Translations under genes and position numbers: made by a program
Shown: one piece after another, positions 38,224 through 50,563 of the stretch
Position numbering within the stretch: the first letter of the stretch is position 1
How the letters are laid out: each line of letters begins with the position of its first letter
Assembly: GCF_029227915.1 (NCBI RefSeq)
Contig: NC_079887.1
Span: 22,689,650-22,753,649 of the forward strand
Reading direction: 5' to 3'
From: Hydractinia symbiolongicarpus
Taxonomy: Eukaryota; Cnidaria; Hydrozoa; Anthoathecata; Hydractiniidae
Length of the DNA stretch: 64,000 nt
The notes under the pieces: model-generated
Databases searched by the model: none
What the model saw: only the letters and a program-made list of their open reading frames with translations
What the model was told of the DNA's origin: nothing

Positions 38224-38921
38224 AGGTTTGGGATCTACGGTGCAATTTTCCAGGTGCAAGCAATGCATTTTGTTGCATTGTATGCGCATGAAAATATGTT
38301 CGTGTCGCCACAACATGCAAAAAGCAGGTGCAACCAAAATATATTTTTAAATTTCTCATCTAAATGTTTAAATAAAGTTGTGCGAAGATGGCAGTAGCAC
38401 CCACCATGTTAACATTGTCTCTTCTTGATGAAGATGAAATCAAAGAACTAGATCAAATAATTTAAAAATTTTGGATAAGTCCATGGCGTGATAGAAAACA
38501 GTTGGGAGCTTATCACACGATATTTCATGATTTAAAAAAAGATAGGAAATCAATCCAAATTTTTGGTAGAAAGAGTGAGAACTACAATATAGCAAAAAGA
38601 CACTATTAAAAAAGAATGCATCAAGCAGTTTTAAAACGCATTTTAATTGGTTCAAAACTCACATTCTACATAAAAAATGTTGCAGTGGGTGGCTACATGA
38701 TTTAAATTTCGAAATTTTCGCTTTGCGGCATAAAAAACGTTGCTGCAACACTGCAACAAAATCGAAATGATTTGATTTTGTCACAGTGTTGCAGCAACAT
38801 TTCTCAGCTATTTTTGGTTCATTGTGTATGAAAAAAATCTATAAGGAATCTTTTGAATTGCATGCATTCCATCATGTTGCAATGCATGTGCATGAAAAAA
38901 TTGCATTGTGGGCCTAAACCT
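38224..38921 (+). mobile_element. decayed PIF/Harbinger DNA transposon
   Basis: The ends are imperfect inverted repeats (AGGTTTGGG...TGCAATTTT and, from the right, AGGTTTAGG...TGCAATTTTTT). They are flanked by TAA on both sides (38221-38223, 38922-38924), the 3-bp TWA duplication typical of PIF/Harbinger. Inside is a remnant of Harbinger transposase. A strong hairpin of 25-bp arms (GTTGCTGCAACACTG...) lies at about 38732-38797. Confidence 0.75.
38388..38607 (+). pseudogene. Harbinger (HARBI1-like) transposase fragment
   Basis: From ATG 38388 the frame reads a short acidic leader, meets a TAA near 38460, and continues in the same frame with WISPWRDRKQLGAYHTIF. That matches the N-terminal signature of Harbinger transposases (W-[IV]-x-P-x4-R-x-x-x-G-x-Y/F-x-x-L). 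The frame then ends after about 45 codons. The DDE catalytic core is absent. Confidence 0.65.
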
Positions 38922-39147
38922 TAAGCATATTCTTAGCATAATTATATTTTTTGCATAAGCATAGCAACTGACAAAAACTTAATTGACAAAGAAATTTGCT
39001 GAATAATCAAAATACATAAAATCATTCCACTTTAAGTACTCTTTGAATTATTTAAATATCACACTACTATAGCGAAATAATACCACCAAGCCAAGAAAAT
39101 ATATTAAGTGATTTATGAGAAACTACCAATATTATTGTGGAAACTAA

Positions 39148-40359
39148 TCAACTATTCCAATAAACTTTCAAACGAGGAAGAATATCCCCAGCCATCACAT
39201 TGGAAATCTTTAATTGTGCAATCTTATCACCTCTGGTTTCGCCTATATTTAAAATGGCAATAGGAATGTTTCTATCTTTTGCGCCAAGCACGAAACGGAA
39301 GCTTGAAAATACTTGCAGCGATGATCCAATTACAAGCATTGCGTCAGATTCATTCAACTTTTTAAAAAGAAAGTTTTTCACATACATGGACACATTATCA
39401 CCAAAAAATACAACTTTTGGTTTCAGAACTCCTCCACAGAGAGGGCAATCAATCATTTTAAATGTATCTGCTACTTTGTCTGGTACAATGACGTCACCGT
39501 CTGGACCTTGTGATTCCGTTTTGTGACATAACCAGTCAGAGTTTAAACTACTTAAAGTTTCTTGTAAAGCATGTCTTCCTATTTCATAATCACAATTTAG
39601 GCAAGCAACTCTACAAAAAGAATTATAAACAAAACGTCATTGTGCTCAAACTTTTTCCCACTTTAACCAGTTTTTAAGAAACGCAACAAATCATATTACC
39701 CACCCTATACCCCTAATTTGACCGCCTGTTTTCTAAAAAAAGTAATTGTTTCAATACACCCACAGCCAAAACCCGCTGGCTGGTTCCTTTTCAAAAGAGG
39801 CTTCCCAGATAAATTCTTGCTCTCCCTCAACAACTAATTTTTAATAAGTGTACATATTATACCTTGCAGTAGTTCCATGTAGCTCTGTAATTTTCTTTGA
39901 CCCAGCTTTTTTATGCAAACTGTCAACATTTTGAGTCACAAGCCAGTGAAGGTTACCATATAATTCCATGTCAACAACAAATTTATGACATATATTCGGT
40001 TGAAAGGAAGAAAATGTTGGCCAAGCAACAAAATTCCGTGCCCAATATATATTTCTTTTTCTTGGATTTTTAATAAATTCACTATACTGAATAGGCCTTT
40101 GATCACTAGTGGCATAAAGGCCAACACCATGTGATCTGTAATCTCGAATACCAGATTCTGTTGACATACCAGCTCCAGTTAAAATAAATAATCTTCTATG
40201 GTTGTTTATAAACTCACTCAGTCTATCAATGTCATCATCTTTCGGTTTATAACTTTGAGGTACAAAAACGTATTTTTGTTCACACTGAATACTGCAAAGC
40301 TTTCGTCTGTTAAAAGAAAGAAAAGCCTGGTTCCAGTGAAAAAGTTTTGTAATTTTCAT
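39148..40359 (-). CDS. SIRT4: mitochondrial NAD-dependent protein deacylase sirtuin-4
   Basis: Two exons (40359-39863, 39610-39148) join to 319 aa, against 314 in human. The N-terminus (about 25 residues, rich in Lys, Arg, His and aromatics, with no acidic residues) fits a mitochondrial presequence. FVPQSYKP then leads to the NAD-binding GAGMSTESGIRDYRS (about 62-76), WARNFVAWP, TQNVDSLH (142-149) and the catalytic histidine in ELHG (161). Two CxxC pairs (CLNC and CPLC) bind structural zinc. GSSLQVFSSFR and ILNIGETR complete the Rossmann fold. YRS with GLYATSDQRPIQ is characteristic of SIRT4 among sirtuins. SIRT4 acts in the mitochondrial matrix on metabolic enzymes, as ADP-ribosyltransferase, lipoamidase or deacylase. 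A pyrimidine-rich AG lies 17 bases upstream of the chosen ATG. Confidence 0.95.
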
Positions 40360-41039
40360 TTTATTTGTATATGTATCTAGTAATAATAAAAAACAGTATA
40401 AATACAACCTGTAAATATTCCTAAGTAAGAATAACAAAGATACTCTGGAAATTATCGTGCTATGTTGATAGAACATCCTGGGAGACAAAAAAGAAGGGGA
40501 CACACAGGGAAAATCGGCTAATTATCCTTTTTAGGAATAAAAGAGTGAAAGTTATGTTTTTTTTGCCTAAGGAGTACATAGGCTTGGCAAAAGAAGTTGA
40601 AGAGGACTCTGAATAACTTTTTTAATTTTAGTATTTCAGTTCGATCAATTTAAAAAGGAGAATCAGCAAAAATCCCTCTAAAAAATTGGTTGCGAAAAAA
40701 ATTTTGAGCCAGCATCAAACAAAAGGCCCCTTTAAAGCCCCAAAAAGGGCTGACTGCCGCAACAAGCACATAAACAAAAAACTATACAGAAACAACAACA
40801 AGAACACCTTTTTAGTTATATTATAAGGACGTCAGCAGAATAATCGAAAGTGTTTTCAACCTATCCCTTTTCTACTCAAACACTTTAATATATAAAACTG
40901 ATATTAAACTACATGGCAGCCTTATCTGGTAATCAATATTCACCTAATAGTCGCCTCGTTATGTTTATTGAGTGGCCAGAGAGTCCAGACATTAGGTGCC
41001 CTGAAGGTCAAATTTTGTCACTGATCTTCAACATGTACA

Positions 41040-41078
41040 CTTTTTACATTTCTATACAATGTATAGAAATGTAAAAAG
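41040..41078. repeat. perfect 18-bp-arm hairpin
   Basis: CTTTTTACATTTCTATAC is followed by AAT and the exact reverse complement of the arm. It is short, without TIR or target duplication evidence, and may be a fold-back relic. Confidence 0.9.
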
Positions 41079-43554
41079 GTTGGGCAGGAACAAACACGTT
41101 TGCGAAATTTACCGGTTGCACATAACGCAAAAAACTAAGAACTTCAGAAAAGTTAAGAGACACATTTACTTAGGTTAAATAGTGTATAGGATCCATGTAC
41201 CCATATGGTGCACAAGATATATAACAAACAAACAAACTAGAAATATATTTTGTTGTGTTATTTGTAATACTGGTCCTTGTACAGTTTTTACTAACTGCTT
41301 GTGAACCCAAAATAAATGGATTTATAATTTCATTTGAATACTCATAGGATGAGAGGCTAAATTATTATTTCTAAAATTAGACAAATATAATGAAGTTTAT
41401 TAAAATAATAATTTAGCTCTGATATGAGTATTCAAGCACCCACCACCACTCTCCTGAAACTTCCAGCACTATATTCACTATTTTAGACTTTGCAATGCGT
41501 CTTTAAAACAGTAAATTAACAGAAAGTGAGTTTAATGTAAATACTTGGTCTGAACCAATCTGTGTTATCCAAGTCTGTTTCTAAACATACAAACATTTTG
41601 AGACAATCCTATATGTTCTGTGTTCTTGCTAACCAGAGATGGCTACAAAATCTGTTAATTTATCAGTCTAAAAACAAAAATACAAACTTGGCTAATAAGA
41701 TAGGTGGAACAATCAATTATACGAACACTAAAAAGTACTTCGTTTCGTTAAACGAATGTCATATGAAGTGCTTCGTTTAAAAAAATATATAAACAAAGTT
41801 TAAACGAACTTTTTTAATACATGATATATACGAACTTAAACAAAGTTTTTTTACCATACAAAAAAATTATACGAACTTTATGGAAGTTATTTTAAGTGTG
41901 AGGAGATTAACTTGCCGTATAAATTTTGAAACAATACAGCACAAGAATAATTCTAGCTGTATAGCTTTAAAAACAAGCTTTTGAGCATGCAAGTATCTTT
42001 TCAATTTGACGGCTAGTTGTATTTAATAATTCAAAACAAGAGAACAAATTTATCCAAAAAAAATTTAGTGGCATAAATTAATATTATTATTATAATTCCT
42101 TTGCTACAAAAAATATTAACTGTGTGGGTGATGCAAAAATACATAAAGAATATGCTTGTCATAACACCCTCCTTCTAAATTTTATTTCAAATGATACGAA
42201 CTTTATACAAACTTTATCATTTTAATGATACGACAAAGTTTATATTTATAAATGATACAAAAGAAATGGATACAAAAGTTTTTGATAGGAATACGTACAA
42301 ATATTTTGAGACAATCCCTAAGTAACATTATCGTTTGATTTTAGGATCAGAAGCAGTAGATTCATTTTACTAGAGCACTAAGTTTGCTATAGACATTTAT
42401 TTGGACTCTTTTACAATCCATCTGGCACTGCTTGCTCAGTTTGTGCCCCTCCCAAGGCAATTTTTTTTACTGTGGAAGTTCTTGTGTCTATTATTTCCAA
42501 TTTCTCTAATTTTTAAAAACAATTAGCTAGTGGTATAATCATCATAGCTAGAAGTATTTTTGTGGGAGGTAGCATATACCATCTACTTTCACCACTAATC
42601 TATTTTGGCTTTGTTTTTAATGAAAATTACACATAAGTTGTATCTTATTATTAATATCGTTTCCTGAAAATTTAAAAAGAAAGTGATACAAAGGAAGTTA
42701 AAAAACTAGAGAAAACACGCTTTCGTCTCTAATAATCTCCCAAAAGAGCACGTTTTTACCTCCTTTTTTCCAATATTGTAAAATTATGGAAAGGTCGTAG
42801 GAACGCATGAGAGTGCAGACTCGCTGAAAATGCTGCGAAAAACCACAGTGGCTGTAGGACGATTTTTGCGTTTTAAAAAACTTAAAATTTTGCTCGGAGA
42901 AACCCGAAGCAACATAGAACGCATGTACATACAATTGAATTATCGTAACAGTGTATTACACTGTCTAGTATAATTTTTAGCTTCCAAACTTAGGGAGGTC
43001 CCCAAACCGCAACCATCTATATATTGACTTTTTGTGGGATGCCATTAAACCGAGCAAAAAATATTTCTTAGTATAGGAATATTCCTTAACAAATATTGTA
43101 AAGAACTTTAAATGTGCTTGCCTGTAAAGAAAATATTGATTGATAACTGTCAAAAGTCAACAGACACAAGGTAGTTTAATGTTGTTGACGTTAACTAATA
43201 AAAACATAACAAAGAAATCGAACTCAAAACGATGCTTATTTGTTATGTTGTAACTTTCGAATGTTTAATTTGTCAAATCCGAAGACGCTACATTGTGGTT
43301 AATGTGTACACTGATGTTGCTGTTTGTTGTATCTCATGGTACTAGAATGCTTATTTTGCAAACTCTTTAATAAGCGCTTTGTGGCTAAATAATTCAGTCC
43401 AAATTCAGTTTAAATGAGCGCGGCTCCACGGTTGTTTCGAAAAAATAATTTGATTTACCCTCTCAGGTAAAACAGGATATCTCAAGAATGAAAAAAGATT
43501 TTTATATTCTGTAACAAGAACAATAATCTCAGATAAATTGTCCATATTATCAAA

Positions 43555-43945
43555 AGAAAATTTTTTTTAGGCCAAAATGTCAAATATGTCTTAAAATTAT
43601 CATTTGGATGAATGTCTTCCACAATATCTCTGGAATAAAGTTAAGAAAACATGTTTTTAATGGTCTACAGGTTAGGTTAAATTTCTGGAATGAAAATTAC
43701 TTAATTTTATTACTGTCTGAAATTGTCCAAAGGGTTTTTTTAGGCCAAATGTGAGAAATATGTGAAAAACGACCTTTAGAGCCTCAATGTATGCTTAAAG
43801 TTCTCTTGTTAACTGAATAAAAAACATTACTTTGGATTCTAAGGTTATTAAAGATGATGTAGATGAAATATTAAACTGTCCGAATTTGTCCAAAGGGTCA
43901 CTTTTGGTCCTAATGTTTTTCGGGCTAAATATGTGACATCTATAT
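43555..43945. repeat. diverged tandem repeat (about 190-bp units)
   Basis: The sequence TTTTTTTAGGCCAAAATGTC (43563), then AGGCCAAATGTGAGAAATAT (43742) and a third related start (TTTTCGGGCTAAATATGTG, 43917), mark successive units. Each unit ends with a TTGTCCAAAGGGT motif (43726, 43885). It lies directly next to the Tc1-like element. Confidence 0.6.
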
Positions 43946-43983
43946 ATATATTAAATAAAACGTCAATTCAACATTCTAGTTTA

Positions 43984-46072
43984 CAGTACTGTGAAAAGGT
44001 TTGTTAACATCGTGTTCGTGTAACGAGCGTGGTGCACACGAACCACGATAAAATCGTGGTCTTCGTGTATAACAAATATTCAAACATTCTATCGTGGCCA
44101 CCACGCTAATATAATTATCTCCACGAAGGATCGTGTGTCCCACGATCTTTTTCGCGAGCTCCACGATTTATATAGATTTAATTTTTTTTCTTTTCAAAAG
44201 CGTCGGTAATTTGTTTTATTGAGTTTAACGAACGGATGCAATTAAATGTTTTGTACGAAATGTTATTTTGTAAAGAAAAGTTAAATTTGTCTGACCATAA
44301 TTTAATTTCAGTTTTTAAAACTTTAATAACGCCCGTCTCAAACACATCTCATTGTTTTGCCGATATTTTTTTGCCAAAAGAACTCTGTTCAAGAAAACGT
44401 TGAACCGAAAATATATGCAAAATATTTAACAGTCATTAAATTAAAGTAGATTTTAAAAGCGTATTTGGTCATCGAGTTTTTCTTTGTTTATGTCTTATCT
44501 ATTTTGCCGATGTATCTTTCTCTAATTTTGTCGGCGTCTTTAAAAGTCAGCTGAGCAATTAGTTTCTCTTTGAAAAAAAAAGTTAAATATGGATGCTCTG
44601 TTTGGCGAAACCATTTATACAATTTACAAATCAAGACATGGTGCTTCCAAAATATTTCAGACAGCGAATAATAAATCTTAAACAAAAAAGAATGACCTAT
44701 ACGCAGATTAGCAAAATTATTGAAGAGGAAGATGGCAAAAAGATTTCACGGCAAACAATATCAAAAATTGTTCGAAGATTTAATTTTACGTTTTTATGAA
44801 CGTAAAATTAGACACATTATTTCTTAATAAAAATTAGTTTATAAGAACATGCTCAGCCTAAAATCCCGCGCAATATGAGTCTAAAATTCATGAAAGAAAT
44901 ATTATTTTCAAACATTTTTTTAATGATCAAAAGGTCATTTTTGTCTATTTTATTTGTACAGAAAATGCTTCGAAACTTCACATCATTAATAATTAATTAT
45001 TCAATAACAAAAGCCACGTGGACTTTTTATGAACATAAAACCTGATGCAGGTATTTTGTTGTTATAAAAAAATAGTTCATAAGAACGTGATCAGCAGTTC
45101 AATGCGACTTTATTTCTGAATCTATTATTTTACTTTTTACGAACAGATTTTTAATAGTATAATTTTAACAATCTATTTAAAAATTTTAATATTTTGGAAG
45201 AAAACAAATAAGGAAATTTAAGGCTGAGAAAGGGTTACGAAAAAACTCTTATAAAATATAATCAACTCGCCCCCAGGGTTGAAGCCCTGGCGTGGAAAAA
45301 GAAAGTGTAAAAAAATACTAACCTCGCTCTTTTAAAAAAAATGTATAATAACCAGAAATCGCCAGATAATATTAGACCTGTTTCACCAAGTAATAAAGCG
45401 TTAGCGACAGTAAGGTATATATGTTTAAAAACCGTAAGAACAAGTATCTTGACTTTCATATTTTTTGAAGCGCAACCATGGGAAAAGAAGTGGATATTCT
45501 GCGTAAAAACTTCCGTATTGTTATAAGAACGTATAGTCGTATAAATTTTTTTTCATTTGACCTTAAAATTTAAATTTATGAAATAAAGTCGCTTGATTGT
45601 ATATACCATGCTTGTGACGATGAGTAACACTAAAATGAAACAACCTTTATAACATTTATTTAGAACAGAGATGCGTTTTTAAAAAAAAAATAGAAATAAA
45701 TTTGTGAAAGAATTATTTAAAATTTTACAGTTTTATTTAATACCCTATGGACGGCGCTTGATTCACGAAGGATTAAAATCTTTTATATAGCTAGTCTTAT
45801 AACAACGAATTAAAACAAAAAAATGTTAATTTATTTTTTTGCCGTCGGTTTTTAATTTAATTGATAAACTAATACGGTCTTTGTTGTTTTACAATAGAAG
45901 TTATCTATCGTGGTAGCCACGATGTAATATTTAATTTTCGTTCGTGTAGTCCACGAAACATGATCGTGAGGTCCACGATTTTTAAAAAAATACGTATCGT
46001 GGGCTATCGTGGTTCGTGCGTAACATGAAATAAACACGAACCACGATGTTAACAAACCTTTTCACAGTACTG
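43984..46072 (+). mobile_element. Tc1/mariner-type transposon with truncated ORF
   Basis: The outer inverted repeats match over at least 30 bp (CAGTACTGTGAAAAGGTTTG and its complement at the right end) and are flanked by TA (43982-43983, 46073-46074). Looser inverted repetition with many CGTGG/CCACG motifs extends about 180 bp inwards at both ends; these may be transposase-binding sites. The only recognisable coding part is a helix-turn-helix ORF at 44593-44799. No DDE/D catalytic domain is visible, so this copy is probably non-autonomous. Confidence 0.85.
44593..44799 (+). pseudogene. Tc1-like transposase helix-turn-helix fragment
   Basis: The 68-aa frame contains RQRIINLKQKRMTYTQI and ISRQTISKIVRRF, matching the paired-like helix-turn-helix of Tc1 transposases. 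An internal ATG at 44638 is the more likely start. It ends with TGA right after the HTH. I see no second HTH or DDE part downstream on either strand. It could be an internally deleted gene or a stand-alone DNA-binding protein. Confidence 0.65.
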
Positions 46073-46259
46073 TATAACACTAGTAGAAAATATCTCAAGT
46101 TGTGCATATTTAGGTTTTTTATTATATACATTAAATATATATATACAAAGCAATCATTTTGCGTTTCTTTATAAATTGTATAAAATAGAACCCAATCTTG
46201 TGATAAAGCCAAGATTAGCTAGCTATAGCTAGCTATAAACATCTTTTATTTCAACAATT

Positions 46260-48602
46260 TCATCTTGAGAAAGCCCACCAAAGTCTAACTAAATATAAAA
46301 AGAAGTATTAAGTTACTTAGCTTCAGAACACAGTGCAAAATGCAAAACAGTAGGACCAAAAAAAGTTACTCCTTACACAGAAAAATATAAAACAAGAGTA
46401 ACAAGATTAAAAAAGATAAAAATTAGCCACGCTTGAAGTTTTACAACCTATAAAACAATTTCTCAAAATCAAGGGTGCTCTAATAGCAAAAAAATAATAT
46501 CAAAATCCCTGCAAAATAAAGTAGTTTACTGTTTTGTCCCTTACCTCGTGCTCTGCCAAACTTTAGCTAGCTTCAAAATTGCTAAGACAACGTTGTCTCG
46601 CTTATTCCAGCATTTTTGAGAAATTCCGGTTTCGGACAAGGATTCCCGGATCGAGCAATCAAGTCCAAAGTAAACACCAAGCTGTCGTAATTTTTTGAGA
46701 AAAAACCATACCTAACAAAATATTAAATGCCATCGCTATGACTCTCTTAGAAGCTTAAATACTTATTTAATTGAACAGAAAAGGGATCACACTACATCAA
46801 ATTGCTGTGTACCACTTTGGCAACTTTTCCCCCTCTTTTTTAGCGCCTAAAGAAGACTCTGACTTAAAATTTAAGTAGTTTATAGTTTGTGAGACGACTG
46901 GTACACGGTATGGGCCGATAGAACCATGTTTCTAGCCCCCCTTTATTCTATTAGGTATGGTCTCCCTTCAATAGCATTATATATTATAATTTTGTTATCC
47001 TGATAATTATTATATTTATTTTCTTTTTCTTTATAATTATTTTATTTTAATTGTATATAACTGCTATGGATAAATAAAATATCTACCTATCTATCCAATA
47101 CCAATTTCAAGTCCGTAGCTAGTAGCGCTGCGTTGGCACAAAGTTGGAAGGATGGTATACAGTCAGGGAAAACTGCTAACTAAGAGTGTACTGCTAATTA
47201 GACATACTACTCCTAATTTGGGGCATGCACCAGCTTAATTTGGTTAAAGGGCGTCTAATTAAGCTACAGATAAACATAAAATAAGCCCAGATAAGCCAAA
47301 ACCACGTGCCTTTCCAAGGTTGCACGCTCTGAGAAACCGATGAACAGTCTTCTGTTAAGAAAATCAAAAAATTTTGCCAAAGCCGAAATCAATAAATAAC
47401 CATTTTGTGATTTAATCCAAATTTGGCAGATATAATCCTAATTTGGCGGATACACTGTTAGCCATTTTGAATTAATGACGGCGTGTTCCGCCTAATTAGG
47501 CGCGAATAGCACAAAATCTGTCAAAACAACTAATCGCTCCCGCGTTTTTTTTCACTTTGCGTTATTAAAGACCCTGGCCTTATTTATGAAGGTAAAATAA
47601 TTTATTTGATGGATCGATTTTGTACTAAAGGGGTTAAACTAGGCCTTAAAAAATTATTTTATCCTAAATAGGTGCCGTGGTGCTTAATTAGTCTACCGTC
47701 TTACGCCTAATTTAGAGATTCTCCTAATTAGCAGTACACTCTTAGTTAGCAGTTTTCCCTGACTGGTATACTTTCGCAAAAAATAATGTTTTTTTTAATT
47801 TGTGTGTTTTTTTCGACGAAATAACTGGAAATCCATAACACACATGCATAACATATTTATATATTTAAAAAGGAGAAAAGTAGATCGTTTTAATATTTTT
47901 TATTTCAGTAAAATTAAAACAATGCAAAAAAAGTTTTAATAACTTAAAAAATGATAAAAATACAAAATTTCCAAAAAAATTGTGGAAGCAATTTTAATTT
48001 TGTCCGCAGTTTGACTGTTGTGAAACAGCCGTGGCTTAGAGCAAATATAGTTCAAAATTGAATATTTAAATTCTTAAACCAGAAACGGAAGAAGACGGAA
48101 AGACGCAGTTATGTAGAGAAAACCTAGAAATTCTCTTTGTAATGTTTTCTGTAAATAATGTTTTAACACGTTTATGCCGTTTGCACTGAAAAACATAATA
48201 ACTTGTATGGAACAGCAGAAGTGCTCTGTACCTTGGACTCCCCCAGCAAAAGAAAGAGCCCCAGGTGAGGTTGCCTGGAGACTTAAATTGTTATAAGAAT
48301 TTTCACTTGCGAACATAGGGGACCTCTTCCAGCTCCGCAACCCTTTATGTTTTGATTTTATCAGCTAGCTAGCTATTTAGTTTCACAATTCTTTTCATCA
48401 ACAAAACAAGACAAACGTTAGCTAATTGCAGTTTTACTGTTTGTATATATGACTGAAGTTCCCATCCTGTTTTAATATTCGTGAAATAAAAATGAAAAAA
48501 AATAAATGAATATAACAAAAACTTCTCACTGTACTCAACTACACTGCTTACTCTATATTCCATCCATGATCCAATCCAATCACCCACTGTTTTTATCGCC
48601 AC
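46260..48602 (-). CDS. possible small calponin-homology-like gene
   Basis: Three exons can be joined in phase: 48602-48552 (starts MAIKTVGDWIGSW), 46711-46545 and a short last exon 46284-46260, giving 80 aa. The middle exon reads FLKKLRQLGVYFG and later RDNVVLAILKLAKVW. This resembles the last two helices of a calponin-homology (CH) domain (LGV ... VVLCLLALAR). A different last exon from an acceptor at 46288, reading LDFGGLSQDEIVEI, looks more protein-like but is out of phase. The product is too short for a full CH domain, so exons may be missed or this may be a gene fragment. A 606-bp MITE occupies part of the first intron. Confidence 0.35.
47160..47765. mobile_element. 606-bp MITE with perfect 42-bp TIRs
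   Basis: The first and last 42 bp (starting CAGTCAGGGAAAACTGC) are exact inverted repeats. GTATA flanks both sides (47155-47159 and 47766-47770), a 5-bp target duplication. Inside, CCTAATTT-like motifs recur many times in both orientations and may be transposase-binding sites. There is no coding capacity. I cannot place it in a superfamily. Confidence 0.9.
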
Positions 48603-48967
48603 TGTTCTACCATATTTGATATAATAAACAAATCAGTTCGCTGTATATATGGACAGATGGTTACTAGGTCGTGTGTACACTAATTTTGCTTACCACAAAG
48701 ACGTTTTAAAAATGCGATAAAACAATTGTTGAAATATCTAGATGGGTAACTAGGTAGTTCTAAAGTAGTAGAAAACTAGTTTTATATGTGACGTAGTACT
48801 GAATCACAACTTTTTGCAAACTTTATTTCGTCTTTCTAGTCCGGAATTTAAACTTATAAGCTTTAATACGTCACTTTAGGACCCAATTAAAGTTCATAAG
48901 CTCAACCAACTCTGGCAATGTTGCTCAGAGCGAAAATGTGGCGGGGCAGAGAGCATTGACCTATGCC

Positions 48968-49277
48968 CATATTTTACATATCTAGCCTCACAAATATCGA
49001 GGGATATATCCTGTCTATTATTTCCAGGAGGGGCCATGGCTTAGATGGAGAGGCCTAGAGTATTTAATGGTCATTTTGAGCTATGTAGACCCAATTAGGT
49101 CCCGCGCTCTAAACTCCCCGGCAACATCCAACGACCCACACAATTTCCCTCACATGGCTTGGATTAACCCGGGGCTATGGTAACATTCACTCGCCCATGT
49201 TGAATCACCGTCAAGAGGAATCAACCCCGGTCTCCCGCACAGAATATGAGAGCTATAACCACTAATCTACGGCGCCA
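48968..49277 (-). mobile_element. tRNA-derived SINE, uninterrupted copy
   Basis: This matches the SINE at 59-867 but lacks the MITE, so it gives the empty site. The A-box region (TAGATTAGTGG) is intact. The B-box is changed to GGTTGATTCC, which should weaken pol III transcription. Confidence 0.8.
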
Positions 49278-49436
49278 CTGGGTAACCTGGGGTGGTCAAG
49301 CTGATAGGTTTTTGCTTTTGCTTGGCTGTTTTAGCTTTATCATATTTTTATATTCATTTTGTAACCTAGTTTCCTTCACCCAATCCATATCCTGTCTCAA
49401 TGTTATTATCCTCGGCAACCTTAAAACTATCTAGCT

Positions 49437-50150
49437 AGCGTGTATCTGTTCTGCCTGGATAATAAACGCTGCCCTGATTTTGTATGGCAGCTTAAACAGG
49501 GCAGAAAATACATAATCAGGGTAACATAATCAGGATAGGCCCGTTTATGAATGACAGCCTAATATCATTTGTAGCTAGTCTAAAAACATACATGATCGGA
49601 ACCAGCCGGCTTATGAACAACATTTTCATATTATTTCTCACTTATTATAGAGCGAACACAATCAGGGTCGACCAGCTTTTATATCATTCACAACAAGAAA
49701 ATAGCCCTGGTGGCAAAGTTGCTGTTGTTCTCAAATAAAACAAAATTTCGTGGAAACTAAATTTTGGGATTCACATGTTTAATAACTTTCACCAAACTTA
49801 ATTCCCGCAAAACGAATAATTTAGGTCTTCCCCAGAATTTAATTCCTGCGAAAAATAAAAATGAACCCACCTTCATCCGCAAAATCTAGTTTCGTAAAAT
49901 ACGAAGAATTACGTTTTAAGTGGTGATTTATCACCCAGAGAAAAATGGCATGTGACAATAATTTAAAGTTCGAAGAAAATGCCAATCACAGCCTGCCTTG
50001 CCAGCCATATATATATCAGAGCGTTCATAATCTGGTCACCATGACATAATGAGGACAAAAAAAACATAGTCGGGCCATGCGTACATAATCCGACCGTCCT
50101 GTTTATAAACAAACCGTTTTTGCAATCCGGGCAGAACATATCTGTCCTCT
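49437..50150. repeat. imperfect inverted-repeat element, unclassified
   Basis: The left side (ATCTGTTCTGCCTGGATAAT) and right side (reverse complement: CAGATATGTTCTGCCCGGAT) are inverted copies. The motifs CATAATCAGG and CATAATCCGACC recur inside. The interior also holds palindromic AATTCCCGCAAAACGAATAA-like sequence. It lies upstream of COPS8. Boundaries are approximate. Confidence 0.5.
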
Positions 50151-50563
50151 TACATGATTTACATGATTTGAAGCAACTTTAGAACTCAAAGTCAAATTCT
50201 TTTTACAATGAAATGGTTTCTATTTAGTTTCAGTTTTACTTTTTTTTAAGTTAGTCCAGTTTTACTTTTTTTGTATAAACACAAAATGTAATACTTTATT
50301 GTACATAAAATAAAGATTTTGCAGTGTGAAAAGTATGTGTTCATGTTACCTTCACAACTTCCTTCCCCCTTTTACGTAATCATACGGCTTCGGCTTGACC
50401 TTCTTCTTTGTGTTTACGTACTATGTGGATGACCCTGTCTTGTTTTTGTCCATATGAATAGATTAGCTAGTCAGTATAATGATTTTCATACCATGAACTA
50501 TCCATGCTTATTTTGTTATTTTAATATCTTAGGTTTATATTTTTAGGTAAGTATAATAAAGTA

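Larger units (their letters stand above)
40504..43983. other. repeat-rich intergenic DNA
   Basis: No gene is supported. There is a perfect hairpin at 41040-41078, a family of ATACGAACTTTAT / AAACGAACTTTT motifs between 41735 and 42215, the dispersed repeat 42325-42420 (copy at 37310-37420), and a diverged tandem block at 43555-43945. Confidence 0.55.

Noticed and set aside
42698-42934. Minus-strand frame of 78 codons with several cysteines and histidines.
   Set aside because: No zinc-finger spacing or splice context is convincing; it lies in repeat-rich DNA.
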